DNA from: Pullichristensenella excrementipullorum
Lineage (GTDB): Bacteria > Bacillota > Clostridia > Christensenellales > Aristaeellaceae
Direction of reading: 5' to 3'
Assembly: GCA_018713365.1 (NCBI GenBank)
Contig: DVOU01000020.1
Location: 62,001 to 126,000, forward strand
DNA length: 64,000 nucleotides
The notes beneath the pieces were generated by a model. It worked only from the letters and a program-made list of their open reading frames with translations. It was not told where the DNA came from and made no database searches. Position 1 is the stretch's first letter, and every line of letters starts with the position of its first letter. Positions 35,941 through 44,369 of this stretch are shown piece by piece. The translations under genes were made by a program, and so were the position numbers.

Positions 35941-37272
35941 ATGCGAAGAACACTGATCCATTGCGGAACGATCATCACCATGGATGCCCAGAATACATTG
36001 CTGCGCGATGGGTACATCGGCATCGAAGGGCAAAACATTGCTTTCATCACCCAGGAGCGACCTGAAATTGAAGCTCCCTACGACGAAATGATCGACGCGA
36101 CGCAGATGGCCGTATTGCCGGGGCTCATCGACATACACACGCACGTATGCGGCTCCCTCTTCAAGGGGATGCTCGAGGATCTGCCGGACGGCTTTTACAA
36201 AGCGGCGCTGCCCATGGAGGACCAGCTCACCCCGGAGCGCATCTATGCCTTGAGCCTGTTGGGCGCCAGCGAATGTCTTCTGGGCGGGATCACGCTGATC
36301 AACGATCTCTATCACGGGATGGACAGCACCGCCCGCGCGGTCCACGCGCTGGGCATGCGCGCGGTGCTGGCGACAAAGATCTTTGAAACGGATCTTGCCC
36401 GCCTTCAGTACCGGGATTATACGCGCGATCCCGACGCCGGATGGCGCAGAGTCGAAGAAAATATCGCCCTCATCGAAACGTGGCACCAGAAGGGCGACGG
36501 GCGCATACTGTGCAAATTCGGCCCGCACGCCACCGATACGGTCTCCTTGGAGTTGGCCGGAAAGATCGCGCGCCTTGCGGAGACCTATGGCGTCGGCTGC
36601 CATATCCACGCCGCGCAAATGCCACAGGAGGTAGATTTCCTCCGCGAGACCTATGGGCTTACGCCCATCGAGTACCTGCGCGAAAGCGGCCTGCTGCGGC
36701 AGAACACGACGATCGCTCATTGCCTGCACATCACACCGGGGGACATGGCGTTGCTCGCCGAATCCGGCGCGATGCTGGCGCACTGCCCGGATATGAACGG
36801 CAATAAAGGCGGCCCTCTCGCGCCCATGCGGGAGATCTATGCCAAGGGCATCTGCGTCGGTTACGGCACCGACTGGACCGGCAGCGATCTTTGGAGTACG
36901 ATGCGCATGGGCGTTACCGTCGGCCGTCTCCTGGGATGTGCGCAAACGGAACGCAACGCACTGGACGCTCTGCGGCGCTGCACGATCCTGCCCGCCAGGC
37001 ATTTGGGGCTCGACCATCTCATCGGTTCTCTGGAAGTGGGCAAGCGCGCCGATCTTGTCATGGTGGATCTGCGATCTCCCAATCTCTGCCCCATGGGCGA
37101 TGACCCCATCGCCACGTTGGTGTACAACGCCAATTGTCACGACGTACACTCTGTAATGGTCGATGGAGAAATGCTCGTCAAGGAGCGTCAACTCACGCGG
37201 CTTTCGCTCCAGGACGTGCTGCGCGAGGGGCAGCGCGCCGCCGACGCCATCCGCGCAGACGCAAGCGTCTGA
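35941..37272 (+). CDS. amidohydrolase-superfamily hydrolase/deaminase (SahA/TrzA-like)
   Basis: This 443-residue cytosolic metal enzyme has the mononuclear amidohydrolase ligands: HxH in LIDIHTHVCG, His in CHIHAAQMP, His in TIAHCLHIT and Asp in GYGTDWTG. An N-terminal small beta domain and C-terminal return strand (VGKRADLVMVDL) complete the fold. The closest recognisable group is the chlorohydrolase/guanine-, S-adenosylhomocysteine- or aminotriazine-deaminase branch. The ATG at 35941 has GAGGAGG 9 nt upstream. Divergent placement from the ROK operon suggests it deaminates or opens the ring of the imported compound. The exact substrate is unknown. Confidence 0.88.
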   Translation: MRRTLIHCGTIITMDAQNTLLRDGYIGIEGQNIAFITQERPEIEAPYDEMIDATQMAVLPGLIDIHTHVCGSLFKGMLEDLPDGFYKAALPMEDQLTPERIYALSLLGASECLLGGITLINDLYHGMDSTARAVHALGMRAVLATKIFETDLARLQYRDYTRDPDAGWRRVEENIALIETWHQKGDGRILCKFGPHATDTVSLELAGKIARLAETYGVGCHIHAAQMPQEVDFLRETYGLTPIEYLRESGLLRQNTTIAHCLHITPGDMALLAESGAMLAHCPDMNGNKGGPLAPMREIYAKGICVGYGTDWTGSDLWSTMRMGVTVGRLLGCAQTERNALDALRRCTILPARHLGLDHLIGSLEVGKRADLVMVDLRSPNLCPMGDDPIATLVYNANCHDVHSVMVDGEMLVKERQLTRLSLQDVLREGQRAADAIRADASV

Positions 37273-37313
37273 CGGCCGTTCTTTCGACCTCAGCGGCGCA
37301 TTTGGACGCAAAA

Positions 37314-37347
37314 GCGGCGGCACGGCGTTCTTTCGCCGTGCCGCCGC
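37314..37347 (+). terminator. strong hairpin after the amidohydrolase gene
   Basis: A perfect 14-bp GC stem (GCGGCGGCACGGCG with CGCCGTGCCGCCGC) closes a 6-nt loop 42 bp after the stop. There is no T-run, so it may act with the next hairpin or with Rho. Confidence 0.5.
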
Positions 37348-37439
37348 GCATGCCGTTGGCAAAGCTCTGTGGGCGGTCTGCCGATGACGGTTCGAGCTGG
37401 AGGCCCGCGGCCCCTTTGTGCCGCGCGGTTCCATATTTG

Positions 37440-37473
37440 ACCCCTGCGTTTGTCTGGAAACGCAGGGGTTTGT
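37440..37473. terminator. bidirectional hairpin between convergent genes
   Basis: ACCCCTGCGTTT pairs with AAACGCAGGGGT, followed by TTGTCAT on the plus strand. It lies between the amidohydrolase (plus) and phosphoribosyltransferase (minus) ends. Confidence 0.65.
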
Positions 37474-37493
37474 CATAGCATGTTGGGCACGGG

Positions 37494-38060
37494 CTAGTCC
37501 TTGCCCGGCAGGGGGATGTGGTCGAGGCTCACCAGCGGAACGCCCTGGTATTCCGTGCGCTCCTGTCCCTCCGTAAGCACGCAGGCGATGACCGCGATCT
37601 CCACGCCGATCTCTTTGGCGAGGGCAAAAGCCGCCTCGATGGTGCCGCCGGTGGAAACCACGTCGTCCAGAAAGCACAGTTTCTTGCCCTGGAAATGGCT
37701 GTACTTTTCCCTGCCGATCCACAGCTCCTGCTGCCCATGGGTGGTGATGGACTGCACCGTCACGCCCTTGGGGTCGATCATGAAGCTCTTGCGGCTCTTG
37801 CGCAGCTCCAGATAGCGCGGGAACTTGGCGCTGATGGCCTGGGCCAGACCGCAGGACTTGGTCTGCACCGTCACGATGCCGTCGAAGGCGTAGGGCTCCA
37901 GCTTTTTGAGAAGCTCGCGCGCCGCCACGCGGTTCCATTCGGCCTCGCCGGTCATATCGAAGGAGTAAATGCGAAAGCCGTCGCCGATGTCCAGCAGCGG
38001 AAGCTCCACCGCGTAGTCCGGCGCAAGATGGATGGTATGGGTCTGAGGCCAGTTCTGCAT
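37494..38060 (-). CDS. purine-type phosphoribosyltransferase (APRT-like)
   Basis: This 188-residue enzyme has the PRPP-binding motif CFLDDVVSTGGTIEA and a type I phosphoribosyltransferase layout, closest to adenine/xanthine enzymes. ATG at 38060 has AAGGAGG 6 nt upstream. It is 11 bp downstream of the NCS2 permease gene, so transporter and salvage enzyme form a two-gene unit: the base is imported and trapped as a nucleotide. I cannot decide between adenine, guanine and xanthine. Confidence 0.87.
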   Translation of the reverse strand: MQNWPQTHTIHLAPDYAVELPLLDIGDGFRIYSFDMTGEAEWNRVAARELLKKLEPYAFDGIVTVQTKSCGLAQAISAKFPRYLELRKSRKSFMIDPKGVTVQSITTHGQQELWIGREKYSHFQGKKLCFLDDVVSTGGTIEAAFALAKEIGVEIAVIACVLTEGQERTEYQGVPLVSLDHIPLPGKD

Positions 38061-38071
38061 AGCGCGCCTCC

Positions 38072-39217
38072 TTATACCAGACCGACGTACACGCCCAGAT
38101 AGCGCACCAGCACGCCCACCACCATGCCGAGGAAGGGGTTCTTGCTCCACGCGGTCACGCCCAGGGCGATGTAGCCGCTCATGGCGTTTTCGCTGGTGGT
38201 GACGGTGACGAGGTTGGGCGCGAAGGTCATGGCGATGCCGATCACGAGCAGGAAGCCGGAGATGCTCTGCGCGGGCAGGTACTTACCCAGACGGCCGATG
38301 AGGCCGAGCAGCACGAGGATGCCCATCACCAGCATGAAGACGATGCCGCAGATCACCGGCCAGGGCGCGCCGGCCGTGCCGGAGATGATGGCCTCGATCG
38401 GCGGGCCGCCGAAGATGGCGCTGGGAATGTCCGCCAGAGAGTTGATGATGGAGAGATGGTCGAAGTTCTGCGTGGTGGCGGCCATGCTCGCCGTGATGCC
38501 GCCAAAGGAGATGTTGGCGCCGATGTTGAGCATCATCAGGCTGAGCGCGCCGAGAATGACGGAAAGGTTGATCGTGGGCTTGATGACGTTGAAATCGCTC
38601 CAGTATTCCTTCTTCCAGAAGCGCCACTCCGCGCTGACCTCGGGCGCCTCACGGCCGGGCTCCACGAGGGTGGAGAGATCCACGCGCCGCTTCTGCAGCA
38701 GCAGGAAGTCCGCGGTGGAGACCACGACGGAGATGAAGATGGTCCAGACCACCTTGTTGGCGTCGTTGAGGAAGATGGCGTAGGCGAGGATGGCCGAGAC
38801 GATGGACACCAGCGTGGTGCGCTTTTCCTGCCCGAACATGTCCCACGAAACGCCCGCGAGGATGAGGCCCACGCCGCTCATCATGCCGGCGACCACGGCG
38901 GGACCGGCGAACTCGGAGATCTTCGTCACGCCGCCGCACAGGCCGAGGATGATCATCAGCACCGCCGCGAGAAGGATGGAGCTGACGTTGTTGCGCAGAT
39001 CCTTTTTCACGCTGGCCACGGTGATGGTCTCCGCCTGACTGGAAATGGGCGTGACCGAGCCGGTGAAGAGGTTGCCGAACGCGCCGACCAGATAGGCAAG
39101 GCCCGCAGGCTTGAGCGCGAAGCCGCGCGCCTGCGCGTAGAGCAGCTGCGGCACGCCGTTGATGATAACGGCGACGACCGCCAGAATGAAGGGGCCGATG
39201 TTCTGCCAGAAGTCCAA
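38072..39217 (-). CDS. NCS2-family nucleobase permease
   Basis: This 381-residue protein has 10 or more membrane spans and the nucleobase-transporter features FGNLFTGSVTPISSQAET and GGITASMAATTQNF. I start it at TTG 39217 because GAGGTG lies 6 nt upstream and because the promoter at 39250-39277 overlaps the longer ATG reading, so that ATG would not be transcribed. Paired with the phosphoribosyltransferase gene. No purine riboswitch is visible in the short leader. Confidence 0.85.
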   Translation of the reverse strand: MDFWQNIGPFILAVVAVIINGVPQLLYAQARGFALKPAGLAYLVGAFGNLFTGSVTPISSQAETITVASVKKDLRNNVSSILLAAVLMIILGLCGGVTKISEFAGPAVVAGMMSGVGLILAGVSWDMFGQEKRTTLVSIVSAILAYAIFLNDANKVVWTIFISVVVSTADFLLLQKRRVDLSTLVEPGREAPEVSAEWRFWKKEYWSDFNVIKPTINLSVILGALSLMMLNIGANISFGGITASMAATTQNFDHLSIINSLADIPSAIFGGPPIEAIISGTAGAPWPVICGIVFMLVMGILVLLGLIGRLGKYLPAQSISGFLLVIGIAMTFAPNLVTVTTSENAMSGYIALGVTAWSKNPFLGMVVGVLVRYLGVYVGLV

Positions 39218-39249
39218 GGAGATCACCTCATCGTATAAGATATGGGTAT

Positions 39250-39277
39250 AGTATACACTATCTTCCATGAGATACAA
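39250..39277 (-). promoter_or_regulatory. promoter of the NCS2/phosphoribosyltransferase unit
   Basis: Minus-strand TTGTAT (39272-39277), 16-nt spacer, TATACT (39250-39255) with an upstream TG. Its -10 lies 32 bp before the chosen TTG start. Confidence 0.65.
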
Positions 39278-39574
39278 TGAACTTTTGGAAAAAACGCGCT
39301 AAAATATGGCGGATTTGTGGCATATACCGAAGGAATTTTCCGCAGCTTTCCACGACACGCCGGCAGTCGCCGCGGCAGGCGTCGCCATGGCGTCCGCTGC
39401 GGGCGAAGTGTTTGTCGCTGTCTTGAACGGCGAGGCCGGCGGCATGTCGCGCGGCCTGTTGGGTGGTCTTTTCAGGCAAGATGACTTTCACGCGGCGCCG
39501 AAAGGTTTCGCGGATGGGCTTGGGGGGATGATTTGAAACAGTACAGCTTGCAAACAGGCAAGGGTGAAAATCTC
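39278..39574. other. non-coding stretch, nothing recognised
   Basis: Two short open frames on opposite strands (76 and 128 codons) have no ribosome site or family resemblance. I see no promoter, repeat or RNA gene. Confidence 0.4.
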
Positions 39575-39613
39575 CAAACAAAAATCGCCGCTGATGTTTT
39601 GTATCAGGGCGAT
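39575..39613 (-). terminator. intrinsic terminator of rho
   Basis: On the minus strand ATCGCCCTGAT pairs with ATCAGCGGCGAT (one bulge), followed by TTTTGTTT, about 60 bp after the rho stop. Confidence 0.75.
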
Positions 39614-39671
39614 CTTGCGATTTTGAGTTTTGGCTGCGTTCCATGCGTTCGCGGGGCGCGGCCTTGCTTTT

Positions 39672-42335
39672 TCAGGACTTCATCGTGAAGCCCTCTTTTT
39701 CAAATACGGCCATCCAGCCCTTGAGGCGGTTGAAGAAATCGGCGTTGGAGCTGGTCTTTTCCATCATGCCGATGAGCTGCTCGGCGGTCTCCTGCGGGTT
39801 GCCGCCGGAGAGCAGGCGGCGTATCTTCAGCGCGCCTTCCAGTTCCTGTTCGTCAAGGAGCAGTTCTTCGCGGCGGGTGCCGGACTTGAACATGTCGATG
39901 GCCGGGAAGATGCGCCGGTCGGAGAGCTTGCGGTCGAGGTGCAATTCCATGTTGCCGGTGCCCTTGAACTCCTCGAAGATGATGTCGTCCATGCGGCTGC
40001 CGGTCTCGACCAGAGCGGTGGCGATGATGGTGAGGCTGCCGCCGTTTTCGATGTTGCGCGCCGCGCCGAAGAAGCGCTTGGGCTTGTGCAGCGCCCCCGG
40101 GTCGAGACCGCCGGAGAGCGAGCGCCCGGTCGGCGGGATGACGAGGTTGTAGGCGCGCGCCAGACGGGTGATGGAATCGAGCAGCACCACCACGTCCTTG
40201 CCCTGCTCCACGAGGCGCTGGGCGCGGTCGAGCACCATCTCGCTGACGCGGGTGTGGTTCTCGGGGGCCTCGTCGAAGGTGGAGTAGACCACTTCGCCCT
40301 CGATGGAGCGCTTCATGTCCGTCACCTCCTCGGGCCGCTCGTCGATGAGCAGCACGATGAGGTGGACGTCCGGGTAGTTGCGGGTGATGGCGTTGGCGAT
40401 CTTTTTAAGCAAAGTCGTCTTGCCCGCCTTGGGCTGGGAGACGATCATGCCCCTCTGACCCTTGCCGATGGGCGCGAGCATGTCGATGAGGCGCAGGGCG
40501 AGGTCGCTGTGGCCGCTGGGGTCCTCAAGGCGCAGGCGCTCGTCCGGGTAGATGGGCACCAGCGATTCAAAGGGCTTGCGCCGCGCAGCCTTCTCCGGCG
40601 CTTCGCCGTTGATCTCGCTGATGTAGATCATGGCATTGTAGCGGTCGCCCTCGCGCTGCGGGCGTGTCTTGCCCACCACGTAGTCGCCGTTGCGCAGCCC
40701 GAAGCGGCGGATCTGGGCGATGGAGACGTAGACGTCCTTGTTGCCGGGCAGGTAGTTCTCGGCGCGCAAAAAGCCATAGCCCTCGGGATGGACTTCCAGC
40801 ACGCCGTAGCCGTCCATGCACTCGCCCGTGGCCAGCATCTCCGGCACGCCGGGGTTGACGGCGTTGGGATCCTGCACGTAGGTGTTCTCGCGGCGCGGAG
40901 CGTACTCGCGCGGGGCTGTCGGGCGCTGGTAGTCCTGGCGAGGCTGGTAGTCCTGGCGGGGCTGGTAGTCCTGCCGGGGCTGGCCCTCCTGACGGTCGAA
41001 GCGGCGCGGATAGTCCGCGCGCGGGGCGGCGTCCTGCGCGGCGCGGGGGGCGGCGCTGCGGCCAAACTCGCGCGGAACGCGCTGCTGGCCGTCGTAGCGC
41101 TGGCCGTAGCGCTGGAAGCGCGGGTTGTAGGGGCGGCGGTCGCCCTCCTGCGCAGTCCGCTGGCCATAGCGCGGCGCGTAGGCCGTCTGGGGGGCGGCGT
41201 TCTCCGGCGCGGAAGTCTCGCCCGCCGGCTTCTCCCCCACTGACGTTTCCTCGCTCGAAACAGCGGCGCGGGGCGCGTGGACACGGCGCGGAACGGTTTC
41301 CTGCGCTTCAGTGGGCGCGGGGATGTTCTCCGCCGCCGTTTCCGTCGCATGTGCGGCACGGGATGCGCGGGCGCGGCGCGGGGCGGGTCCCTGCGCTTCG
41401 GTGGGCGCGGGGATGTTCTCCGCCGCCGCCTCCGTCGCAAGGGCGGCGCGGGGCGCGCGGGCGCGGCGCGGGGCGGGTGCCTGCGCTTCGGTGGGCGCGG
41501 GGGACGGCTCCGCGTTGGGAGACTCCTTCCCGGGCGCGTTCGACGGGACGATGGCTGTGGGCGTGATCTGGACGGCGGGCGGCTCCGACGCGCTCATTGC
41601 CTCGGGCGCGGACGCCGTGGGCACGCTTGCGGCCTCGGGGACGGCTACCGTGGGCGCGAGCGCCGTCTCAGGCGCGGACGGCTGGGGCGCGGCCTCGGGC
41701 GCGGCGGCGGTCTTTCTGCCGCGTGCGCCGCGCGCGCGCTTCGGGGCGTCGGGCGTTTCCGCGCTCCGGGGAGCGGCGGGAAGTTCTTCCTTCTCCCCCC
41801 CGCGCGCGCCTTTCCCGCTCCCGGTCCTGCCGGAACGGGGGCGCGCCCCGTCCTGCGCGGTCTCGCGCTTGCGGCGCGCGGGAGCGGGCGCGGTTTCGCC
41901 CTGCGCCGCTTCGCCGTCTGTGGGCTGCGCGCTCTCCGCCGCCTTTTCGGGCGCGGCCTTGCCCGCCCTGCCCCGCCGCGCGGGTCTGGCCTCCGCCGCC
42001 TCCGGGGCGGCCTTGGCGCGCTTGCGGCGCGTGGGAGCGGCTTCGCCGTTCGATGCCGCGTCCATGAGCGGCGCGGGGCGTTCTTCGGAGGTCTCCGGCG
42101 CGGACGCGGGTTTCTGATCCGGCGCGTCGTTGGGCGCGGGAGACGGCGCGGCGGCCGCTTCCGCTGCCTTGCGCGCGGCGCGCTCGTTGGCCTGCGCGGC
42201 GGCGGCGAGCTGGCCTTCCAGCACCAGTTCCACCAGGCGGCTCTTGGGCGTGCCGGCGGGAACTTTGACTTTCAGCTCTTTCGCAAGCTGGCGCAGCTCG
42301 ACGACGGTCTTCATATGCAGCGTTCGATAATCCAA
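39672..42335 (-). CDS. rho: transcription termination factor Rho with long N-terminal extension
   Basis: This 887-residue protein is about twice the length of E. coli Rho (419). Residues 1-45 match the Rho_N helix bundle. About residues 46-500 are a low-complexity Ala/Pro/Arg/Glu-rich insert, turning Arg/Tyr/Gln-rich near its end. The RNA-binding OB fold follows (LEVHPEGYGFLRAENY), then the ATPase with Walker A PKAGKTTLLKK (Lys639) and Walker B VVVLLDSITRLARAYN. The TTG at 42335 has AAGGAGG 7 nt upstream. Inserts of this kind are known in Actinobacteria and some Clostridia, where they add RNA binding or phase separation. It follows an RNA methyltransferase gene by 43 bp. Confidence 0.95.
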   Translation of the reverse strand: MDYRTLHMKTVVELRQLAKELKVKVPAGTPKSRLVELVLEGQLAAAAQANERAARKAAEAAAAPSPAPNDAPDQKPASAPETSEERPAPLMDAASNGEAAPTRRKRAKAAPEAAEARPARRGRAGKAAPEKAAESAQPTDGEAAQGETAPAPARRKRETAQDGARPRSGRTGSGKGARGGEKEELPAAPRSAETPDAPKRARGARGRKTAAAPEAAPQPSAPETALAPTVAVPEAASVPTASAPEAMSASEPPAVQITPTAIVPSNAPGKESPNAEPSPAPTEAQAPAPRRARAPRAALATEAAAENIPAPTEAQGPAPRRARASRAAHATETAAENIPAPTEAQETVPRRVHAPRAAVSSEETSVGEKPAGETSAPENAAPQTAYAPRYGQRTAQEGDRRPYNPRFQRYGQRYDGQQRVPREFGRSAAPRAAQDAAPRADYPRRFDRQEGQPRQDYQPRQDYQPRQDYQRPTAPREYAPRRENTYVQDPNAVNPGVPEMLATGECMDGYGVLEVHPEGYGFLRAENYLPGNKDVYVSIAQIRRFGLRNGDYVVGKTRPQREGDRYNAMIYISEINGEAPEKAARRKPFESLVPIYPDERLRLEDPSGHSDLALRLIDMLAPIGKGQRGMIVSQPKAGKTTLLKKIANAITRNYPDVHLIVLLIDERPEEVTDMKRSIEGEVVYSTFDEAPENHTRVSEMVLDRAQRLVEQGKDVVVLLDSITRLARAYNLVIPPTGRSLSGGLDPGALHKPKRFFGAARNIENGGSLTIIATALVETGSRMDDIIFEEFKGTGNMELHLDRKLSDRRIFPAIDMFKSGTRREELLLDEQELEGALKIRRLLSGGNPQETAEQLIGMMEKTSSNADFFNRLKGWMAVFEKEGFTMKS
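40926..40985. repeat. 18-bp tandem repeat in rho
   Basis: Three units of 18 bp (at 40926, 40944 and 40962) encode the six-residue DYQPRQ repeat in the Rho insert, just before the RNA-binding domain. Confidence 0.9.
41261..41500. repeat. 90-bp tandem repeat in rho
   Basis: A unit with a 90-bp period (for example CTGCGCTTC at 41301, 41391 and 41481) occurs about 2.7 times. It encodes 30-residue repeats containing APRRARAPRAA and ENIPAPTEAQ. Such repeats are prone to length change. Confidence 0.88.
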
Positions 42336-42378
42336 GAAATGACCTCCTTCAAAAAGGACGGAAGAGGCGCGCGAAGGG

Positions 42379-43341
42379 TCAGGGCAGCACGGCTACGGCG
42401 ATGTCGCGCGTGACGGCCTGCTCCACCCAATGCTCAAAATGATCGTAAGGCCCGCCTTCGAGAACGCGCAGGCCGGCCCCGGCGAGCAGGGCGCGCACCT
42501 TGCGCGCGGGCAGCGTCTGGGCGTTGAAGGAAAGGGCGATGGCCGCGCCGCGCTTGAGCGTTTCCGCCCACGCGGGCAGGGCGAGGCGCAAAAGCGTCTC
42601 CAGCGGCATATTGGAGCCGTGCTGTACGCCATAGGGCAGGTCGGCGCAGAGAAGATCGAACTTCGCCGCGCCAAAGGCCTCGCGCACGCGCGTCGCGTCC
42701 ACTTCCGCGAGACGCAGCGCGCCTTCGGCGAGCGCAAGATCCGTATACGGCGCGCTCTTTTTGCCGCGCAGCGTCAGCGAGCCGCGCCTGGTCGTATGCT
42801 TGAAGCGGTGGTATTCCAGATAGCGCTTGAAAAACTGCTCGGCTTCGCGCAGGGCCGCGCGGTCTATATCCGAACCGACGACATCCCAGCCGCGGTTGAG
42901 GGCCACGAACAGCGCGGTGCCGCGGCCGCACATGGGATCGAGAAGATGCGCCTTTTCCGGCATGTTCCCCGCCAGCCAGGCGAGATTGATGAGCAGCTGG
43001 GTGAAATTCTCGTTGGTCTTGCCCTTGTATTTGAGGATGCCGGGAAGGTCGCCGCCCACGCGGGGCGCTTCGCGGCCCAAAAGCGGCAGAAGCGCGCCGT
43101 CCTCGCGGCGCTCAAAGAGCGCGTAGAGCAGCGAATGGCGGGAAATAACGGTCGCCTCCGCGTCCGCAAGCGGGCGGGCGGCAAAATCCAGCGATGGAAG
43201 GCCGGCGACGCCGCCTTCTTCCCATGTGTATTCCATGCCCAGGCGCGAAAGCATCACTTCCAGCTCCGCGCGGGCCAGTTTTTCTGTTTCCACCTGATAG
43301 CGCGCATTGGCATGCGGCCACAAAAGCATGGTATAGTGCAT
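42379..43341 (-). CDS. RNA/DNA SAM-dependent methyltransferase (Trm/UPF0020-like)
   Basis: This 320-residue protein has an N-terminal region without a recognised THUMP domain, followed by a Rossmann methyltransferase: motif I LLDPMCGRGTALFVAL, acidic GSDIDRAAL, and the catalytic DLPYGVQHG variant of (D/N)PPY. This points to base N-methylation of RNA, probably tRNA or rRNA. The ATG at 43341 has GGAG 6 nt upstream. It is directly before rho. The target nucleotide is not predictable from sequence alone. Confidence 0.82.
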   Translation of the reverse strand: MHYTMLLWPHANARYQVETEKLARAELEVMLSRLGMEYTWEEGGVAGLPSLDFAARPLADAEATVISRHSLLYALFERREDGALLPLLGREAPRVGGDLPGILKYKGKTNENFTQLLINLAWLAGNMPEKAHLLDPMCGRGTALFVALNRGWDVVGSDIDRAALREAEQFFKRYLEYHRFKHTTRRGSLTLRGKKSAPYTDLALAEGALRLAEVDATRVREAFGAAKFDLLCADLPYGVQHGSNMPLETLLRLALPAWAETLKRGAAIALSFNAQTLPARKVRALLAGAGLRVLEGGPYDHFEHWVEQAVTRDIAVAVLP

Positions 43342-43649
43342 ATCAGACTCCGGCGCCGCCCGGGCGGCGGCGCGATGCGACGGGCAAAGCGCTTCGGCGC
43401 GCTGGGGAGATGTACGAAAAAACTTCTATGCAGAAGCATGCCTGCATATGACAGGCAATGGAAAAAGCGCGCCGACCGTTGCATGCGAAAATGCGGCGGC
43501 ATATTTCTCTGATAGAATTGCAAAACGGCTATCCGCAGTATGGGCGGCAAAGGCGCTGCCGCGCAGAAGGCCAATTCCGGACCGCAACCGCGACGGGAGA
43601 GCGGGCGGCCCTGCCTGCAAAACAGAAGTTTGCGCCGAAACCGGCAAAG
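43342..43649. other. intergenic stretch upstream of the methyltransferase/rho unit
   Basis: It must hold a promoter for the minus-strand methyltransferase-rho unit, but I find no convincing -35/-10 pair and no other feature. Confidence 0.4.
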
Positions 43650-43694
43650 TTGAAAGCCGCCCCTTTGCAACAGGGGCAAAGGAGCGGCTTTGGG
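43650..43694 (-). terminator. terminator of rpsU
   Basis: AAAGCCGCTCCTTTGC pairs with GCAAAGGGGCGGCTTT (one mismatch) on the minus strand, immediately after the rpsU stop. The T-run is short. Confidence 0.65.
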
Positions 43695-43696
43695 CA

Positions 43697-43870
43697 TCAA
43701 TACTTGCGCTTGCGGGCTGCCTCCGCCTTCTTCTTGCGCTTTACGCTGGGCTTCTCATAATGCTCGCGCTTGCGGGCCTCCGCGAGAATACCGTCGCGCG
43801 CGGTCTTGCGCTTGAAACGACGCAGGGCGCTCTCCAAGGATTCATTCTCCTTGACGCGAATTTCAGACAT
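43697..43870 (-). CDS. rpsU: 30S ribosomal protein S21
   Basis: This 57-residue basic protein matches S21: EIRVKENESLESALRRFKRK at the N-terminus and a Lys/Arg-rich tail EKPSVKRKKKAEAARKRKY. ATG at 43870 has GGAGGG 6 nt upstream; a longer frame from 43948 lacks any site. It has its own promoter (43937-43966) and terminator. Confidence 0.95.
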   Translation of the reverse strand: MSEIRVKENESLESALRRFKRKTARDGILAEARKREHYEKPSVKRKKKAEAARKRKY

Positions 43871-43936
43871 GTGTTTCCCTCCCCTCGCAGGTGATGGCAA
43901 ATGCCAATGAGGCGCGCGGGGTGCGCCACATAAGCT

Positions 43937-43966
43937 ATTATACTCCACGGACTATGTAGCCGTCAA
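43937..43966 (-). promoter_or_regulatory. promoter of rpsU
   Basis: Minus-strand TTGACG (43961-43966), 18-nt spacer, TATAAT (43937-43942). Confidence 0.78.
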
Positions 43967-44021
43967 GCGAATATCGCCCCCTGCAAAGTTATTTTTCAGA
44001 TTTAATTCGGTCCTGCCACAG

Positions 44022-44354
44022 TTATGCCATGCTTTCAGAGAGCTTGTCCCCACCCAGCAGGTGGAAGTGCAGATGTTCGACCGACTGCGCGCCATCGCGG
44101 CCGCAGTTGGTCACCACGCGGAAACCCGAGACGGAGACGCCCTCCTGTCGGGCGACCTTGCCCACCGCCTCGGTGACGGCGGCGGCGGTCTGCGCGTCGC
44201 ATTCGAGGATGTTGCGCATGTGCTTTTTCGGCACGATCAGCACGTGTACCGGCGCCTGCGGGTTGATGTCCCGGAAGGCAAACACGTGTTCATCCTCGTA
44301 CACCTTGTCGCTGGGGATCTCCCCGGCGATGATCTTGCAGAAGATGCAGTCCAT
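44022..44354 (-). CDS. HIT-family nucleotide hydrolase (HinT-like)
   Basis: This 110-residue protein has the N-terminal CIFCKIIAGEIPSDKVYED block and the histidine triad VEHLHFHLLGG. The family hydrolyses nucleoside phosphoramidates and aminoacyl-adenylates. The ATG at 44354 has GGGAGG just upstream; a GTG three codons earlier overlaps that site. It is 15 bp after mtaB, at the far end of the heat-shock operon. Confidence 0.94.
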   Translation of the reverse strand: MDCIFCKIIAGEIPSDKVYEDEHVFAFRDINPQAPVHVLIVPKKHMRNILECDAQTAAAVTEAVGKVARQEGVSVSGFRVVTNCGRDGAQSVEHLHFHLLGGDKLSESMA

Positions 44355-44369
44355 AACGTTCACCTCCCA

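Noticed and set aside
35842..37938. 698-codon minus-strand open frame
   Set aside because: It runs opposite the amidohydrolase gene and its terminator hairpins; the residues match no family.
39218..39300. Purine riboswitch before the NCS2/phosphoribosyltransferase genes
   Set aside because: The expected leader is only about 25 nt between the predicted transcription start and the start codon, and no purine-aptamer core is present.
39258..39644. 128-codon minus-strand and 76-codon plus-strand frames after the NCS2 promoter
   Set aside because: Neither has a ribosome site or recognisable sequence, and the minus frame crosses the promoter of the NCS2 gene and the rho terminator.
39630..41243. 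537-codon plus-strand open frame opposite rho
   Set aside because: It is a shadow of the long, GC-rich rho gene, including its repeats.
40926..41500. Tandem repeats considered as a CRISPR array or mobile-element repeat
   Set aside because: The repeats are in frame within rho, have no spacers, and encode regular peptide units.
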